DNA of 64,000 nucleotides from Leptasterias polaris (lineage: Eukaryota > Echinodermata > Asteroidea > Forcipulatida > Asteriidae): contig JAZGTN010000059.1 of the NCBI GenBank assembly GCA_037783415.1, positions 5,146,001 to 5,210,000 on the forward strand, written 5' to 3'. Below are positions 1-11,978 of this stretch, piece by piece (the first letter of the stretch is position 1; the number at the start of each line of letters is the position of its first letter). The notes beneath the pieces are model-generated. The model was not told where the DNA came from. It worked only from the letters and a program-made list of their open reading frames with translations, and ran no database searches. The translations under genes were made by a program, and so were the position numbers.

Positions 1-498
1 CCTGGTCAGTGTTGTGACTACACTGGTCGGGGCTGGTCGGCACTAACCAGTTCTAAAAAATCCCGACCGGCTCTCAAGCAATGTTACGACATTGCCGACC
101 GGTACTTTTTGCTACTAAATAAGCTTAAAAACTAAGGAATTCTTCTTACGTAACTGAAAACTATCAAAATCAAAAGTGTTGTTAAATCTTGTCCTCGACG
201 ATCGCGATTGATCAATTCTTGTTGTGTCATTTTTATTTCAAGTTGACTGTTTGATGCAGCGATGTTTCCCCTTTCCATGTTAGCAGAAAAAAATATATTC
301 TCACAGCGTCTGATTGCTGCCGCATCCTTTGAGTAAAGCATTAGAAAAACCTAGGAACCAGACGATAGTAGAACGTATAGCTCTACGTTACGCATCAGTA
401 CACGTAGCCAGACTTCCTCCTTTTGATGCATGTGTTTTATTTTTTATCTAACTCACAAGTTGTGAGCACACATGTCGTTCGTTCACGCGGCGGTGTTA
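1..498. other. Non-coding, no gene seen
   Basis: Only short unsupported ORFs occur. The first 110 bases repeat the words 'ctggtcgg' and 'gaccgg' in both orientations, suggesting the edge of a small foldback, but no second boundary is visible. Confidence 0.3.
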
Positions 499-685
499 TT
501 TTTCTTGTCGCTATTGTACGACAGAAACGACGCTCATTAGAACCCTCGCTTCACGCCGCTCCGCCATACCAGTTGTTCACAAATCATTCTCCACTGTTTC
601 TCCATTATTTTTGTCACATTTATGTGTTCACGAGGGAGATATAGACAAGAAAATTATTTTCTTACGGAAGTATGAAGAAAGAAAG
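499..685 (+). mobile_element. Relic of an Ngaro/DIRS-type terminal repeat (A-like then B-like block)
   Basis: The block at 499-524 contains 'tattgtacgacag', which is also the start of repeat A of the Ngaro element at 47963. The block at about 610-685 matches the end of its repeat B: a 'gagggagatataga' core, then 'ttttcttacggaag' and a 'gaagaaagaaa' end. The A-then-B order within 190 bp is that of a closed A-B repeat with no coding sequence between. I infer a diverged solo repeat or recombination remnant of a related element. Confidence 0.6.
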
Positions 686-1340
686 TGCACATCTCCGAGC
701 AGTGCACAATCCAATAATTTTTTTATTAGTCTGGACCGTACGTGCGTAACTGCGCAAACCACATTGACTTCTACTGGGTACCTGACTCACTACACATTAG
801 ACTTGTTAAAAGTCCATCAATTTTCAAAGGTTTCTGCGTTCAGCGCTCGCACACCAAATGTATCGCGATCTTTGTCCCCATTTTTCTCACTGGATTTACA
901 CGATTCACACGGGTCGACTTTTTGGTAAAAAAAAAAAGAATTTCCGGCAAAAACCGGAGGAATCACATCCCTGGATCATTCTATGTTTTCTTAATACTAA
1001 CTTACCTTATTAAGTTGCAAGAATTTTACACAACTTACATTTAATAAATAACAAATACTTTATTTGATTAAATTTGACACTCGTCTCATTTCACTTGTCA
1101 TCAGCTCCAGATATATGAAAGATTTTAGAATTTGTGAGGTATGGCTGGGTATAAAAACTTGATATATGGCTCAACATGTGTACTTCTAATTCAGCAAAAT
1201 ACATTGTATGTTGTTAGTGTCTAGAACCCATAAAATATGTATTTTTAAGGGTGTAAAAAAAGGGTGGACCCCTGATGAACGCCTCGCTCAAGCGCTCGGT
1301 ACCTCGCATAGCTCGCTCCTCTGTGAAAATTAACCGGCTC
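686..1340. other. Non-coding, no gene seen
   Basis: Short ORFs lack splice context or protein-like composition. Nothing recognisable is present up to the start of the duplicated region near 1340. Confidence 0.4.
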
Positions 1341-1750
1341 TTAAAAACTTCTGGTCACAACACTGAAAATGGGGCCGTGTGGTGATTGTGTGCAGAATGT
1401 CTCTTACTCTGGTTTATTAAACAAAGGTAAAAATCAAAAGTTTTCTTGCAGCATTACAATTCATCTAAAAGTGGGTTTTTGTTTTTCGGCAATCATTTGT
1501 AAAGCAATAAAAGTTCAACTAAGAAAATTGCAATGCTACAGTGCGAGTTGACTTCCCAAATTCCTGTGCATGGTTTCACAACCACTCATCAGACACTTCC
1601 ATTCTAAAATAATTGGGGTTAAGCCCGCAGTGCGTGCGTGCACCCAGGGCAGACTTGGCTTTTTTATAATGGTACATACAAACTGCCAAGACATAAAAAT
1701 GCCCAAGCAAATCCTGTTGCTCAATAAAATGGCAACTTTTTTACATCAAT

Positions 1751-1859
1751 TTGGGTTAAACAAAGAAAAAAGATTAGAGTGGGACTTGAACATGCGACCT
1801 CCTGGAGGTCCGAGGTTCAAGTCTTGCTCAAGTTATTTTTTCTTTGTTCAATCCCAAAT
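1751..1859. repeat. Palindromic tRNA-like foldback, copy 1
   Basis: The outer arms are 'ttgggttaaacaaag' and 'ctttgttcaatcccaaa'. The inner arms carry a tRNA 3'-half-like sequence in head-to-head orientation ('gggacttgaac' and 'gaggttcaagtc', each resembling an RNA polymerase III B box). It looks like two tRNA-derived SINE heads joined as a palindrome. Related copies lie at 9577-9683 and 14789-14887. Confidence 0.55.
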
Positions 1860-4020
1860 AATTTAAAATTTACCTTTAGTCAGTTTCCTTTATAGTTTAT
1901 TCTTTGATTTTTTACGCGCAGTCCCTCAATAGAGCCCACTTTTAATTTTGCAAAATGCTGTTGTTGCTCCGGTATTAGACTCAAATTAACCCCCAAAACT
2001 GTCTGGTATTTATTCTAGTGTCTTTTACTTTGTTTTCATATAGGTCCAGTCTCCAAAACGTCTACATGTCAACAAGTAAATGTTTGAGACCCAAATATCA
2101 TCATGCAGCCTGCCCACCCCCTAAAAAGTATTCTGTGTAAACAGGTAAATTAATGAACAATCATTGTTCATACTGGTTGAAATTGCATCACTTCCAGCTT
2201 GAAAGTCTGTGGCCCTTTTTAAATCTATGGCTTTGGCTTGGGCTCAGGATATTTTTGCCTGATTGAAGCCCAGTAAGGAAAACGCACATCTTCTAATTAA
2301 CTAACAGAGCCAAAGCCCAAGCTGTGGTTTTGAAAAGGGCCTAAATTACATTGATGGAAGCTTATTCGAGGGAGGGGGTTGCGGGGCAAATGACATTATT
2401 TAGGGGGCTATTAAATGTGTTGTATGATTCATTAGTGCATTATTTGGTCTCATGGGTGGGGGCTCCAGAGCTCAGAAACTTGTTTTGCTTATAGCAGAAG
2501 TAGATTATCGGCCAACACACCATATAGTTTACATTACTGTAAGTGAAACCCCACTGATATCATGCTGAGCAACTAGAGAGGTTTAAGCACTGAATCGTCC
2601 AAACAAATTATTAAAACTCTTCATGAATTTTTACACCTGATCCCAGGTGAAGCTCTGTGGTAATTGTGTGCAGAATGTCTTTTGTTGCTCAGCTGGTTTA
2701 AACAGATATAATAAACTTGTGGAAAGTTTTGAGTATCTTACAGAAATGCTACAAGATCGTTTATTAGTTAACTTTTATAAAGTCCTAAATGACAAGGGAA
2801 ACTACTACAATCAAAATATTTGTTACATCAGAAGAAAGGTTAGGAGATAAAGTTTATTTCAAGCCAAACAACATTTTCTGTAACTTTTTATATAGATTCT
2901 CAAGATTCTTTACCCACCAATCCAATACAAATTAGGTGGACTTGAGTATTCGCCTAAAATGTCAGAAAATAAACAAAAAATTACAAAGGTAAGGTTTACT
3001 TAAAAAGGCAAAAAAGGAGCAAATTATATAGTCTATGCGTTATAGTCGATATTAATGCAAACAACAAATTTATGCAACAAAGTGGAGACAATTTATTTGT
3101 TATGCATACTGCATGCGTTCTGTGGCCTACAATGAAACAAATTTCAACTTGACCCTATAAGTTCTAGGTAAATTTTCAGTATTGGTACATGTATAATGAA
3201 ATGTACCAGCCATTTGTTACATCAGTTTCATTGCGACTTGATTACTTTTGACTTTGATCAGGTCGTTCTCAGATCCCAATCACTGAGGGTCTTTCAGCTT
3301 GCTCTATTTTCCAATTCAAGTTTGATTTCTTGTTGAATGTTGTTCAGCCACGTGTCTTGCCTAATCAGGTCTATGTATAGGTCATTATGCTTAAAGTCCA
3401 CACAAAATCAGAAGGCAAAAGCTGTTTATTTGAAAGTTACTGTTTTAGTTTTTTGAACTGTGAGGTATTTATACACAAGGACACCCTGGCAGTTAGTTAT
3501 TTTTACATGTTACCAAATAATTATTAACATTATTTGTGTTTTCAACAGGCTTTTCATCTTCAAAGAGATCTACCCGTCAACATCTCGACTGGCATATGAA
3601 AAGGAGCTATACACTCTCCAGTAAAAGGTAAAGTCCTAGAATGTGAATTAAGCCTCACTCTGGACCCTGGGATGTTGAAAACTAAAACATTGAGTCAAGC
3701 CCCATCTGTTTGTCAAATGTGTGTGTTCGTGAGAGATATTTATTAGTGTATTAGTGTATTAGTTTGCGTTTTTATGCAATCATTTTCCCTGTAGAAGGGG
3801 TGTCAAGACCTGCAGTGAGTTTTCAAGGGATGGAAATTGTGCAGTTTGTTTTGCTATAAAAAAAACATTTAATATACAAATATTGAATGCATGTGAGTGC
3901 ATTGTCAATAATCACGGGGTGAAATATGGGCTATTTCATTTCAAGTGGCAAATGTTTCAAAGGCAAAAAAATAATTGTTTACATGTTTTGTCTTATTTTG
4001 AATTCTATCCCTTTTAGAAA

Positions 4021-5811
4021 AAAGGCTTGCTGTTCTTCATTGAGATGTACTATGCAAACTGAAGCTGGCCGAGATCTGCAAGTGCGAATCATCAGCGGCT
4101 TAACGTCTTCCCATCAACATGTAGGTGTAAATGTTCAAGGCTGAGGCAAAGTTTGTAAATTCTGGTGTAGGTTTTTGTTAAAAGTATTATTAAACCACAA
4201 GGTTTTTTGTTATCGTCGTATTGTGGGCTGTTTTTGCAGCACTATACAATTTACATTATAAATTATTGCACCATTGCAAGCAAGTGGGCACAAATGCTTA
4301 TTTTAAAACAAGAAACTGGAGATCTTGGCAGTTATGCTTTGACTAAAAAAGTTGGAGCATTGGTAGTGCGTCGTTTCGAATGGTGGTGCGTCGTTTCGAA
4401 TCGTTTGGAACCAAATGGTGGTAAAATCACGGGAAATTCCAAACTTAATTGCCAAAGGGACCTGGACACATGCACGTGGCATGTGGGGTCCTACTCCTGG
4501 CCAGGGTGACAGTTGGTGGTTGATCTTAAAGGTGCTCCTGGCTCCACAGCGGGTTGGATGGTACAGGTGTTATCACAAATGGTCGGCCAACAGGAGTAGT
4601 TCCTAGTCTACGCCGTGGGGCTAGGGACCGCGTTATTAAGAGTAGAGGTCGTGCCCTGCATAAGGGTGCGTGGACCGGGCGCTCTGAAAGGAGTATGAAG
4701 GCCTTTATGATCTCACAAAGCGTGTTGGGGCTGGTATCCTGGGACCTGCACGTGGTGGCCCTGCTTTAAACTAAGCTTACCAGGATGAACTAGGCAAAAT
4801 TCAAAAGCAAATGAGTTTAACTGCTTGCAATGGTGCACTTATACATTACACTTTTTACCTCCATGAATTTACAAATGCTCTCTGCTACGAACTGTTGAGT
4901 CCATGAGTCACATCATATTGAAAACTTGTTTTAAGGAAAACTCCTGGAGTCAAATTTAAATCAGTTTTTTAAAGACCAAGAAGCTTTGACAATTAACAAA
5001 TCAAACAATGTCTTAGTTTTTTGGTGTGAGATATTCGCTTAATAAATTGATTTGGAGTCTGGTCTGCTTTTTTTTTCCTGTGTGTGTACTCGTGTGTATT
5101 TATTCTGCAATTTTATATGTAAATTGCAGCCACTAGAGGGCGCTATGAACATTAGCTGGGCAGAGCCGTATATTGGGGCTCTAGCTGGTATGGGACTTAA
5201 ATTTATTTGGATTGCCGTAGGGGGCGCCCTATAAATGCTTTGATTAGTTTTGATGTAAACCTTGGCTTAAGAGGGCGCCCTTGCAAAAACATTATTAGTG
5301 TAAGCATTTTATGACTGTAGAGGGCGCCGTACACATTTTGGAGTTGGTTAGATTGAAAATAAGTACAAAGTGTATGATACAGCTACGGCGCTGTACGATC
5401 TTTGATGGTGATTCCAAACAAATCCTATGTAATGGGGTGGTGTACTTTAGAGACGCTAGGTGGCAGCAGACTTACCATGCTTGAAACTACATAAACAATG
5501 GGTACGTTCGATGACCGCGGTCTGCTCATCCGGGTGGTGAGCCCCCCAGCATTCACACCGATGCATCTTGGGACAGCCGACACAGCCGACCGGAACTACT
5601 TGCATTTTGTGCCGTATGTCCGCTACTTTCCGTGGATTCACGAAAACATCGTAAAATAATTATTCTCAAGGTAAAACTGCAAAGTTAAACAATTTGTACA
5701 ACCCCACAGTGATACAAAGGTACCCGGCTTCTAATAAAAAATACGTATTGCTCACTGTTCACAAAAATGCTGTTGTAATGACGAAAATGTGTGTCGGAAC
5801 TTCCTAAAATG
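4021..5811. repeat. Left arm of near-perfect 1.8-kb palindrome
   Basis: This arm is the reverse complement of 6371-8141. ORFs at mirrored positions are identical in sequence, and mirrored coordinates sum to 12182 over 4415-5811, so there are no indels there. The only length difference is a 20-bp tandem duplication at about 4380-4400 ('tggtggtgcgtcgtttcgaa'), present only in this arm. Identity drops sharply outside 4021 and 8141 to an older, clearly diverged level. The arm holds degenerate coding-like sequence at 4330-4770 (see separate entry) and four GGGCGCC-containing motifs at 5135-5335. Confidence 0.9.
4330..4775 (+). pseudogene. Degenerate coding-like exon in palindrome arm, mirrored at 7407-7830 (minus)
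   Basis: One frame reads as an Arg/Gly-rich protein segment at about 4554-4700, with residues such as GRPTGVVPSLRRGARDR. A frame change near 4690 then leads to a plausible C-terminus containing YEGLYDLTKRVGAG and GPARGGPALN, ending at a stop near 4771. The two halves are in different frames, and the same break is present in the mirror copy, so the lesion predates the recent palindrome. I do not recognise the family. Chance coding appearance remains possible. Confidence 0.3.
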
Positions 5812-5998
5812 TCCCGCAGAATTACAAACAAAATGGTGGCAATTGTTAAAGTTTTTCGTCATGAACTAGGGTCAGCCCCAAGTAACCCGCTCCACAGCAG
5901 CAGGGCACTTTGGTCTCACCCGGGTGAGCCACAGCAATGACGTCAGAACTATTCGAACGCACTGGGGTCAGACCTGGGGAAGCTAATCGAACGCACCC
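5500..5998. mobile_element. TIR element (MITE family 1) spanning the palindrome junction
   Basis: The ends are 'gggtacgttcgatgacc' and 'gctaatcgaacgcaccc', an imperfect inverted pair. The 499-bp size and layout match the copy at 55680-56180, including an internal second 'ttcgaacgc' motif just inside the right end. The left palindrome arm stops inside this element at 5811, and the mirrored partial copy is 6371-6682. Confidence 0.65.
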
Positions 5999-6370
5999 AA
6001 TGGAAATTTACCTGGTAAGTCTGCTGCCACCTATAGCGGTGCAAAGTCTCCCATTGTACTCGAACACAGGAAAAGAAACACACGACAGACTCCATATCAA
6101 TTTATTCAGCATTTCTCACATGAACAAAACTAATACTATGATAAGTTTTTATTTAAGTTGGATTTTTGATTGATTAATAATCATTGAACCTTATCAATGT
6201 TCACATGATTCAGGGGTTTTGTTTAGAAATCAAAGCTCCTTGGTCTTTAAAAAAACTGATTTAAATTTGACTCCAGGGAGTTTTCCTTCAAACGTGACTC
6301 GACAGTCCCAACAGTTGTAGCAGAGAGCATTTGTAAATTCATGGAAGTATAAAGTGTAATGTATGTGCAC
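5812..6370. repeat. Spacer of the palindrome, containing a remnant of an older arm
   Basis: 5812-5998 is the right end of the MITE. About 6012-6370 is a diverged, shortened direct copy of the sequence at about 6702-7350. It shares 'ggtaagtctgctgccacct', 'tggtctttaaaaaactgat' and 'gtagcagagagcatttgta'. At 6371 it jumps straight into the recent inverted arm, so the spacer preserves part of an older right arm. Confidence 0.7.
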
Positions 6371-8141
6371 CATTTTAGGAAGTTCCGACACACATTTTCG
6401 TCATTACAACAGCATTTTTGTGAACAGTGAGCAATACGTATTTTTTATTAGAAGCCGGGTACCTTTGTATCACTGTGGGGTTGTACAAATTGTTTAACTT
6501 TGCAGTTTTACCTTGAGAATAATTATTTTACGATGTTTTCGTGAATCCACGGAAAGTAGCGGACATACGGCACAAAATGCAAGTAGTTCCGGTCGGCTGT
6601 GTCGGCTGTCCCAAGATGCATCGGTGTGAATGCTGGGGGGCTCACCACCCGGATGAGCAGACCGCGGTCATCGAACGTACCCATTGTTTATGTAGTTTCA
6701 AGCATGGTAAGTCTGCTGCCACCTAGCGTCTCTAAAGTACACCACCCCATTACATAGGATTTGTTTGGAATCACCATCAAAGATCGTACAGCGCCGTAGC
6801 TGTATCATACACTTTGTACTTATTTTCAATCTAACCAACTCCAAAATGTGTACGGCGCCCTCTACAGTCATAAAATGCTTACACTAATAATGTTTTTGCA
6901 AGGGCGCCCTCTTAAGCCAAGGTTTACATCAAAACTAATCAAAGCATTTATAGGGCGCCCCCTACGGCAATCCAAATAAATTTAAGTCCCATACCAGCTA
7001 GAGCCCCAATATACGGCTCTGCCCAGCTAATGTTCATAGCGCCCTCTAGTGGCTGCAATTTACATATAAAATTGCAGAATAAATACACACGAGTACACAC
7101 ACAGGAAAAAAAAAGCAGACCAGACTCCAAATCAATTTATTAAGCGAATATCTCACACCAAAAAACTAAGACATTGTTTGATTTGTTAATTGTCAAAGCT
7201 TCTTGGTCTTTAAAAAACTGATTTAAATTTGACTCCAGGAGTTTTCCTTAAAACAAGTTTTCAATATGATGTGACTCATGGACTCAACAGTTCGTAGCAG
7301 AGAGCATTTGTAAATTCATGGAGGTAAAAAGTGTAATGTATAAGTGCACCATTGCAAGCAGTTAAACTCATTTGCTTTTGAATTTTGCCTAGTTCATCCT
7401 GGTAAGCTTAGTTTAAAGCAGGGCCACCACGTGCAGGTCCCAGGATACCAGCCCCAACACGCTTTGTGAGATCATAAAGGCCTTCATACTCCTTTCAGAG
7501 CGCCCGGTCCACGCACCCTTATGCAGGGCACGACCTCTACTCTTAATAACGCGGTCCCTAGCCCCACGGCGTAGACTAGGAACTACTCCTGTTGGCCGAC
7601 CATTTGTGATAACACCTGTACCATCCAACCCGCTGTGGAGCCAGGAGCACCTTTAAGATCAACCACCAACTGTCACCCTGGCCAGGAGTAGGACCCCACA
7701 TGCCACGTGCATGTGTCCAGGTCCCTTTGGCAATTAAGTTTGGAATTTCCCGTGATTTTACCACCATTTGGTTCCAAACGATTCGAAACGACGCACTACC
7801 AATGCTCCAACTTTTTTAGTCAAAGCATAACTGCCAAGATCTCCAGTTTCTTGTTTTAAAATAAGCATTTGTGCCCACTTGCTTGCAATGGTGCAATAAT
7901 TTATAATGTAAATTGTATAGTGCTGCAAAAACAGCCCACAATACGACGATAACAAAAAACCTTGTGGTTTAATAATACTTTTAACAAAAACCTACACCAG
8001 AATTTACAAACTTTGCCTCAGCCTTGAACATTTACACCTACATGTTGATGGGAAGACGTTAAGCCGCTGATGATTCGCACTTGCAGATCTCGGCCAGCTT
8101 CAGTTTGCATAGTACATCTCAATGAAGAACAGCAAGCCTTT
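6371..8141. repeat. Right arm of near-perfect 1.8-kb palindrome
   Basis: This is the reverse complement of 4021-5811, lacking the 20-bp tandem duplication. Its inner end begins within the MITE (mirror of 5811). Its outer end is at the poly-A/T tract near 8141, beyond which similarity falls to the older level. Confidence 0.9.
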
Positions 8142-8761
8142 CTAAAAGGGATAACATTCAAAAGAAGACAAAACATGTAAACAATTATTTTGTTGTGAAA
8201 CATTTGCCACTTGAAATGAAAAAGTTCGGATTTCACCTAATTGTGTTTATATTCTTTGACAATGCACTCACATTAATTCAATATTTGTACATTTATGCTT
8301 TTATACACAGAATCTTGAGACTCCCTTTAAAAAGTTACAGAAAATGATGTTTGGCTTGAAATATTTAATTTCGCATTTAATTCTGTATACTACACAAAAC
8401 TTTCCACAAGTTTATTACTTCTGTTTAAACCAGAGCAACAAAAGAATTCTGCACACAATTACTACAGAGCTCCACCTGGGATCAGGTGTAAAATGTATGA
8501 AGAGGTTATAATTAAGTTTTTGAGATTCGGTGCTTGAACCATTCTAGTTGCTAAGCATAATATCGGTGGGGTTAGTGTGTTGGCTGGTAACCTACTTATG
8601 CTAAGCGGTGGAGCCCCCACCCATAAAAGCAAATAATGCACTAATGAATGATTCAACACATTTAAAAGCCCCCTAAATGTCATTTGCCCACCCTCCCCAA
8701 AATGAAAATGTCTCGCAACAAAAATCATCTCCCTCGAACAAGCTTCCATCGATGTAATTTA

Positions 8762-8940
8762 GGCCCCCCCCCCCCCCCCCGCCCCCAAAATAAATATAAT
8801 AACAAATTCAAATAAATTTATTTAGAAAAATTGCTGAAATGATTGGTTCAGTACATTAAATCCCCCCTCCAAGTTATGTCTTTGCCCCTCTACCCCCCAA
8901 ACCAAAATGCCCGGTCAAGCCACTGGATTGCCCCAAGCTG
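8762..8940. mobile_element. Truncated hAT-type MITE copy
   Basis: A long poly-C run is followed by the 'caaattcaaataaat' interior and a 'ggtcaagccactgg' end, as in the copies at 10790 and 15918 and in the better preserved relative at 44000-44228. The left terminus is lost or replaced by the C tract. Confidence 0.45.
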
Positions 8941-9576
8941 ACAATTTACTTGACATTTTCAATGAACATGAAACTTTCCAAATAGCCCCCTAAATGTCAT
9001 TTTCCCCTGCTACCCACCCCAACCCACCTCCCCAAATGAAAATGTCTCGCAACAAAATCTTCTCCCTTGAAAAAACTTCCATCGATGTAATTTAGGCTGT
9101 TTTCCAAACCACAGCTTGGGCTTTGGCTCTGTCAGTTATTTTGAAGATGTGCGCTTTACTTACCGGGCTTCAATCAGGCAAAAAGATACTGAGCCCAAGC
9201 CAAAGCCAAGGATTTATAAAAGGCCACAGCCTTTCAAGCTGGAAGTGATGCAATTTCAACCAGAATGAACAATGATTGTTCATCAATTTACCTGTTTACA
9301 CAGAAGACTTTTTGGGGGTGGCCAGGCTGCATGATGATATTTGGGTCTCAAACATTTACTTGTTGACTTGTAGATGTTTTGGAGACTGGACTTATATGAA
9401 TACAAAGTAAAAGACACAAGAATAAATACCAGACATTTGTTGATATTAACTTGAGTCTAATACCGGAGCAACAACAGCATTCTGCAAAATTAAAAGTGGG
9501 CTACATTGAGGGACTGCGTGTAAAAAACCAATGAATAAACCACTGGGGAAACTGAGTGGGTATAGTTAAAATTATT

Positions 9577-9683
9577 TTGGGTTGAACAAAGAAATTTTAG
9601 CGAGAGCAGGACTTGAACCTGGGACCTCCAGGAGGTCGCAAGTTCAAGTCCCACTCTAACCTTTTTTCTTTGTTTAACCCAAA
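9577..9683. repeat. Palindromic tRNA-like foldback, copy 2
   Basis: Same design as 1751-1859. Outer arms are 'ttgggttgaacaaag' and 'ctttgtttaacccaaa', and inner arms are paired 'gcaggacttgaacctggg' and 'gcaagttcaagtcccac'. Confidence 0.55.
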
Positions 9684-10009
9684 TTTATGAAAAAAACCCA
9701 AATCGCCATTTAATTGAGCAACAGGATTTGCTTGGGTGTTTTCATGTCTCAGCAGTTTGTCTGTACCATTAAAAAAGGCCAAGTCTGCTCTTGGTGCATG
9801 CACTGTGTGCTTAAGGAAATGTTTACTCCAATTATTTTAGTTCTAATGGAAGTGTCTGATGAGAGGTTGTGAAATGCATGCACAGGAATTTGGGAATGTC
9901 AACTCGCCCTGTAGCAATTTTCTTAGTTGAACTTTTATTGCTTTACAAATATGCTTCATGTTTCTGTTTAACATGTGGCATCTAAAAGCATTTAAAACCC
10001 AACATGAAT

Positions 10010-10745
10010 AAATGCATCACAGACTGTCAAATTTGAAAGGATTGCCTGATGCAAAAAAAAAAACACACCACTTTTTAATGAATTGTAATGCTGCAAACAA
10101 AAACCTGGTTTTTACATTTGTTGAATATAATAAACGAGAGTCAAATTCTGCACACAATCACCACATGGCTCCATTTGGAACCAGGTTTAAATATTGTATT
10201 AAAATTTTGGGGAAATCACCTTTAGATTGCAGCTTATTCTACTCGTTGACGGGTAGATCTCATGGCCATAGTAAGCCTCACTGCAACACAAACGTACAAT
10301 TTGCAACATTTAGTATTAAAACAACATTTTCAACCATTAAAACAACAAGTTTCTGGTAAATTTCTTTTCCCTAACAAATTTGTACTACTTTGAATAAAAA
10401 TAAAGCAACAAAAAGCACCATGAAAACAGCAAACAAAGTTTAGAGGAACTTGTGCATATCAAGATTAATTTGATAATGGCGACCAATTCAACTGTGATTT
10501 TTTTTTTTTTACATGGAAGGCCTTCTTGAACTTTTCTGGTTCAAATTTCATAAAGCTGTTGGGCAAAACATTCTGATCAGCAAAATCTTCCTAGGCAAGA
10601 ATCAGTTGGGTTTCAGTCACAGCAATGCGAACCATAGGCCCTATTGTACTTTGGCTGATAACCTAATTCTGCTAAGCAAAATGTTTCCTATTATGCTAAG
10701 AAAGTTTGTTGCTAACTGGTTTATGAAATTGGGCCCTGATCAATG
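10010..10745. repeat. Segmental repeat unit, copy 1 (10010-10745; also 11160-11955 and 15000-15870)
   Basis: The unit begins with a C/A-rich stretch and then holds 'attctgcacacaatcacca', the exon-like module, 'cactgcaacacaaacgtac', and finally a foldback containing 'ggtttcagtcacagcaatg' and 'gaaattgggccctgatca'. The same order is found in the other two copies. The last part belongs to the 'gctaagca' foldback MITE family listed at 40967. Confidence 0.75.
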
Positions 10746-10789
10746 AGTTTTTAGAAAAAAAATTATCTTGCAAAGTTTTTATTAATTAC

Positions 10790-10990
10790 GTAACCAGGGG
10801 CGGGGTCCCCCCCAACTCAGAACTCTTGCGCCCCCCCCCCCCCCCCCACAAAAAAAATAACAAATTCAAATAAATATTTCTGGAAAAATTCCACAAATGA
10901 ATGGTTCGGTACATTAAATCCCCCCCCCCCCCCCCAAGTTATGTCTTTGCCCCTCTACCCCCCAAACCAAAATGCCTGGTCAAGCCACTG
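10790..10990. mobile_element. hAT-type MITE copy
   Basis: It runs from 'gtaaccaggggcggg' through C tracts and 'ggttcggtacattaaat' to 'cctggtcaagccactg'. These ends match the TIR CAGTGGC-TAACCAG of the complete copy at 44000. Confidence 0.5.
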
Positions 10991-11159
10991 GACTGCCCCA
11001 AGCTGACAATTTACTTGACATTTTCAATGAACATGAAACTTTCCAAGTAGCCCCCTTAATGTCGATTGCCCGTGCTACCCACCCCAACCCCCCTCCCCCA
11101 AATGAAAATGTAAAACAACTAAATATTCCACCTTGAAAAGCTTCCATCAATGCTTCATG

Positions 11160-11955
11160 TTTCTGTTTAACATGAGACATGTAAAAGCATTTAGAACCCA
11201 CATGAATAAATGCATCCCAGACTGTCAAATTTGAAAGGATTGCCTGATGCAAAAAAACAAACACCACTTTTTAATGAATTGTATTGCTGCACAAAAACTT
11301 TAGTTTTTTTCTTTTGTTTAATATAATAAACCAGAGTCACAAGAGACATTCTGCACAATCACCACAGGGCTCCATTTGGGACCAGGTGTAAATATTGTAA
11401 TTCAATTTTGGGGAAATCACCTTTAATGATGGAGATTGCAGCTTATTCTACTTGTTGACGGGTAGATCTCTTTGGCCATGGTAAGCCTCACTGCAACACA
11501 AACGTACAATGTGCAACATTTAGTGGTTAAACAACATTTTCAACCATTATAACAACAAGTTTCTCGTAAACTTCTTTGAAATCCCTAATTTGTACTTACT
11601 TTGAATTTTTTTTAAAGTAACAAAAAACACCATGAACATTGGCAAGTTTTGAGGATCTTGAGCATATCAAGATAGTTTGATTGTTGTGACCAAAGCAACT
11701 GTTTTTTGTTTTTTTTACAATTGGATGGCCAATTTGGAACTTTCTGGGTCAAATTTCATAAAGCTGTTGAGCAAAACATTCTGATCAGCAAATTCCTTCC
11801 TAGGCAAGAAGAATCAGTTGGGTTTCAGTCACAGCAATGCAAACCATATTGTACTTTGGCTGATAACCTATTTCTGCTCAGCAACATTTTTCCTATTATG
11901 CTAAGAAAGTTTGTTGTTAACTGGTTTATGAAATTGGGCCCTGATCAATGGAGTT
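11160..11955. repeat. Segmental repeat unit, copy 2
   Basis: This is a direct copy of 10010-10745, with the same module order and similar divergence, ending in a poly-A run at about 11957-11978. Confidence 0.75.
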
Positions 11956-11978
11956 TAAAAAAAAAAAAAAAAAAAAAG

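Noticed and set aside
5052..7130. Identical short ORFs in the two palindrome arms as evidence of genes
   Set aside because: Identity is explained by the recent duplication; the ORFs lack splice context, and the longest coding-like part is frame-broken.
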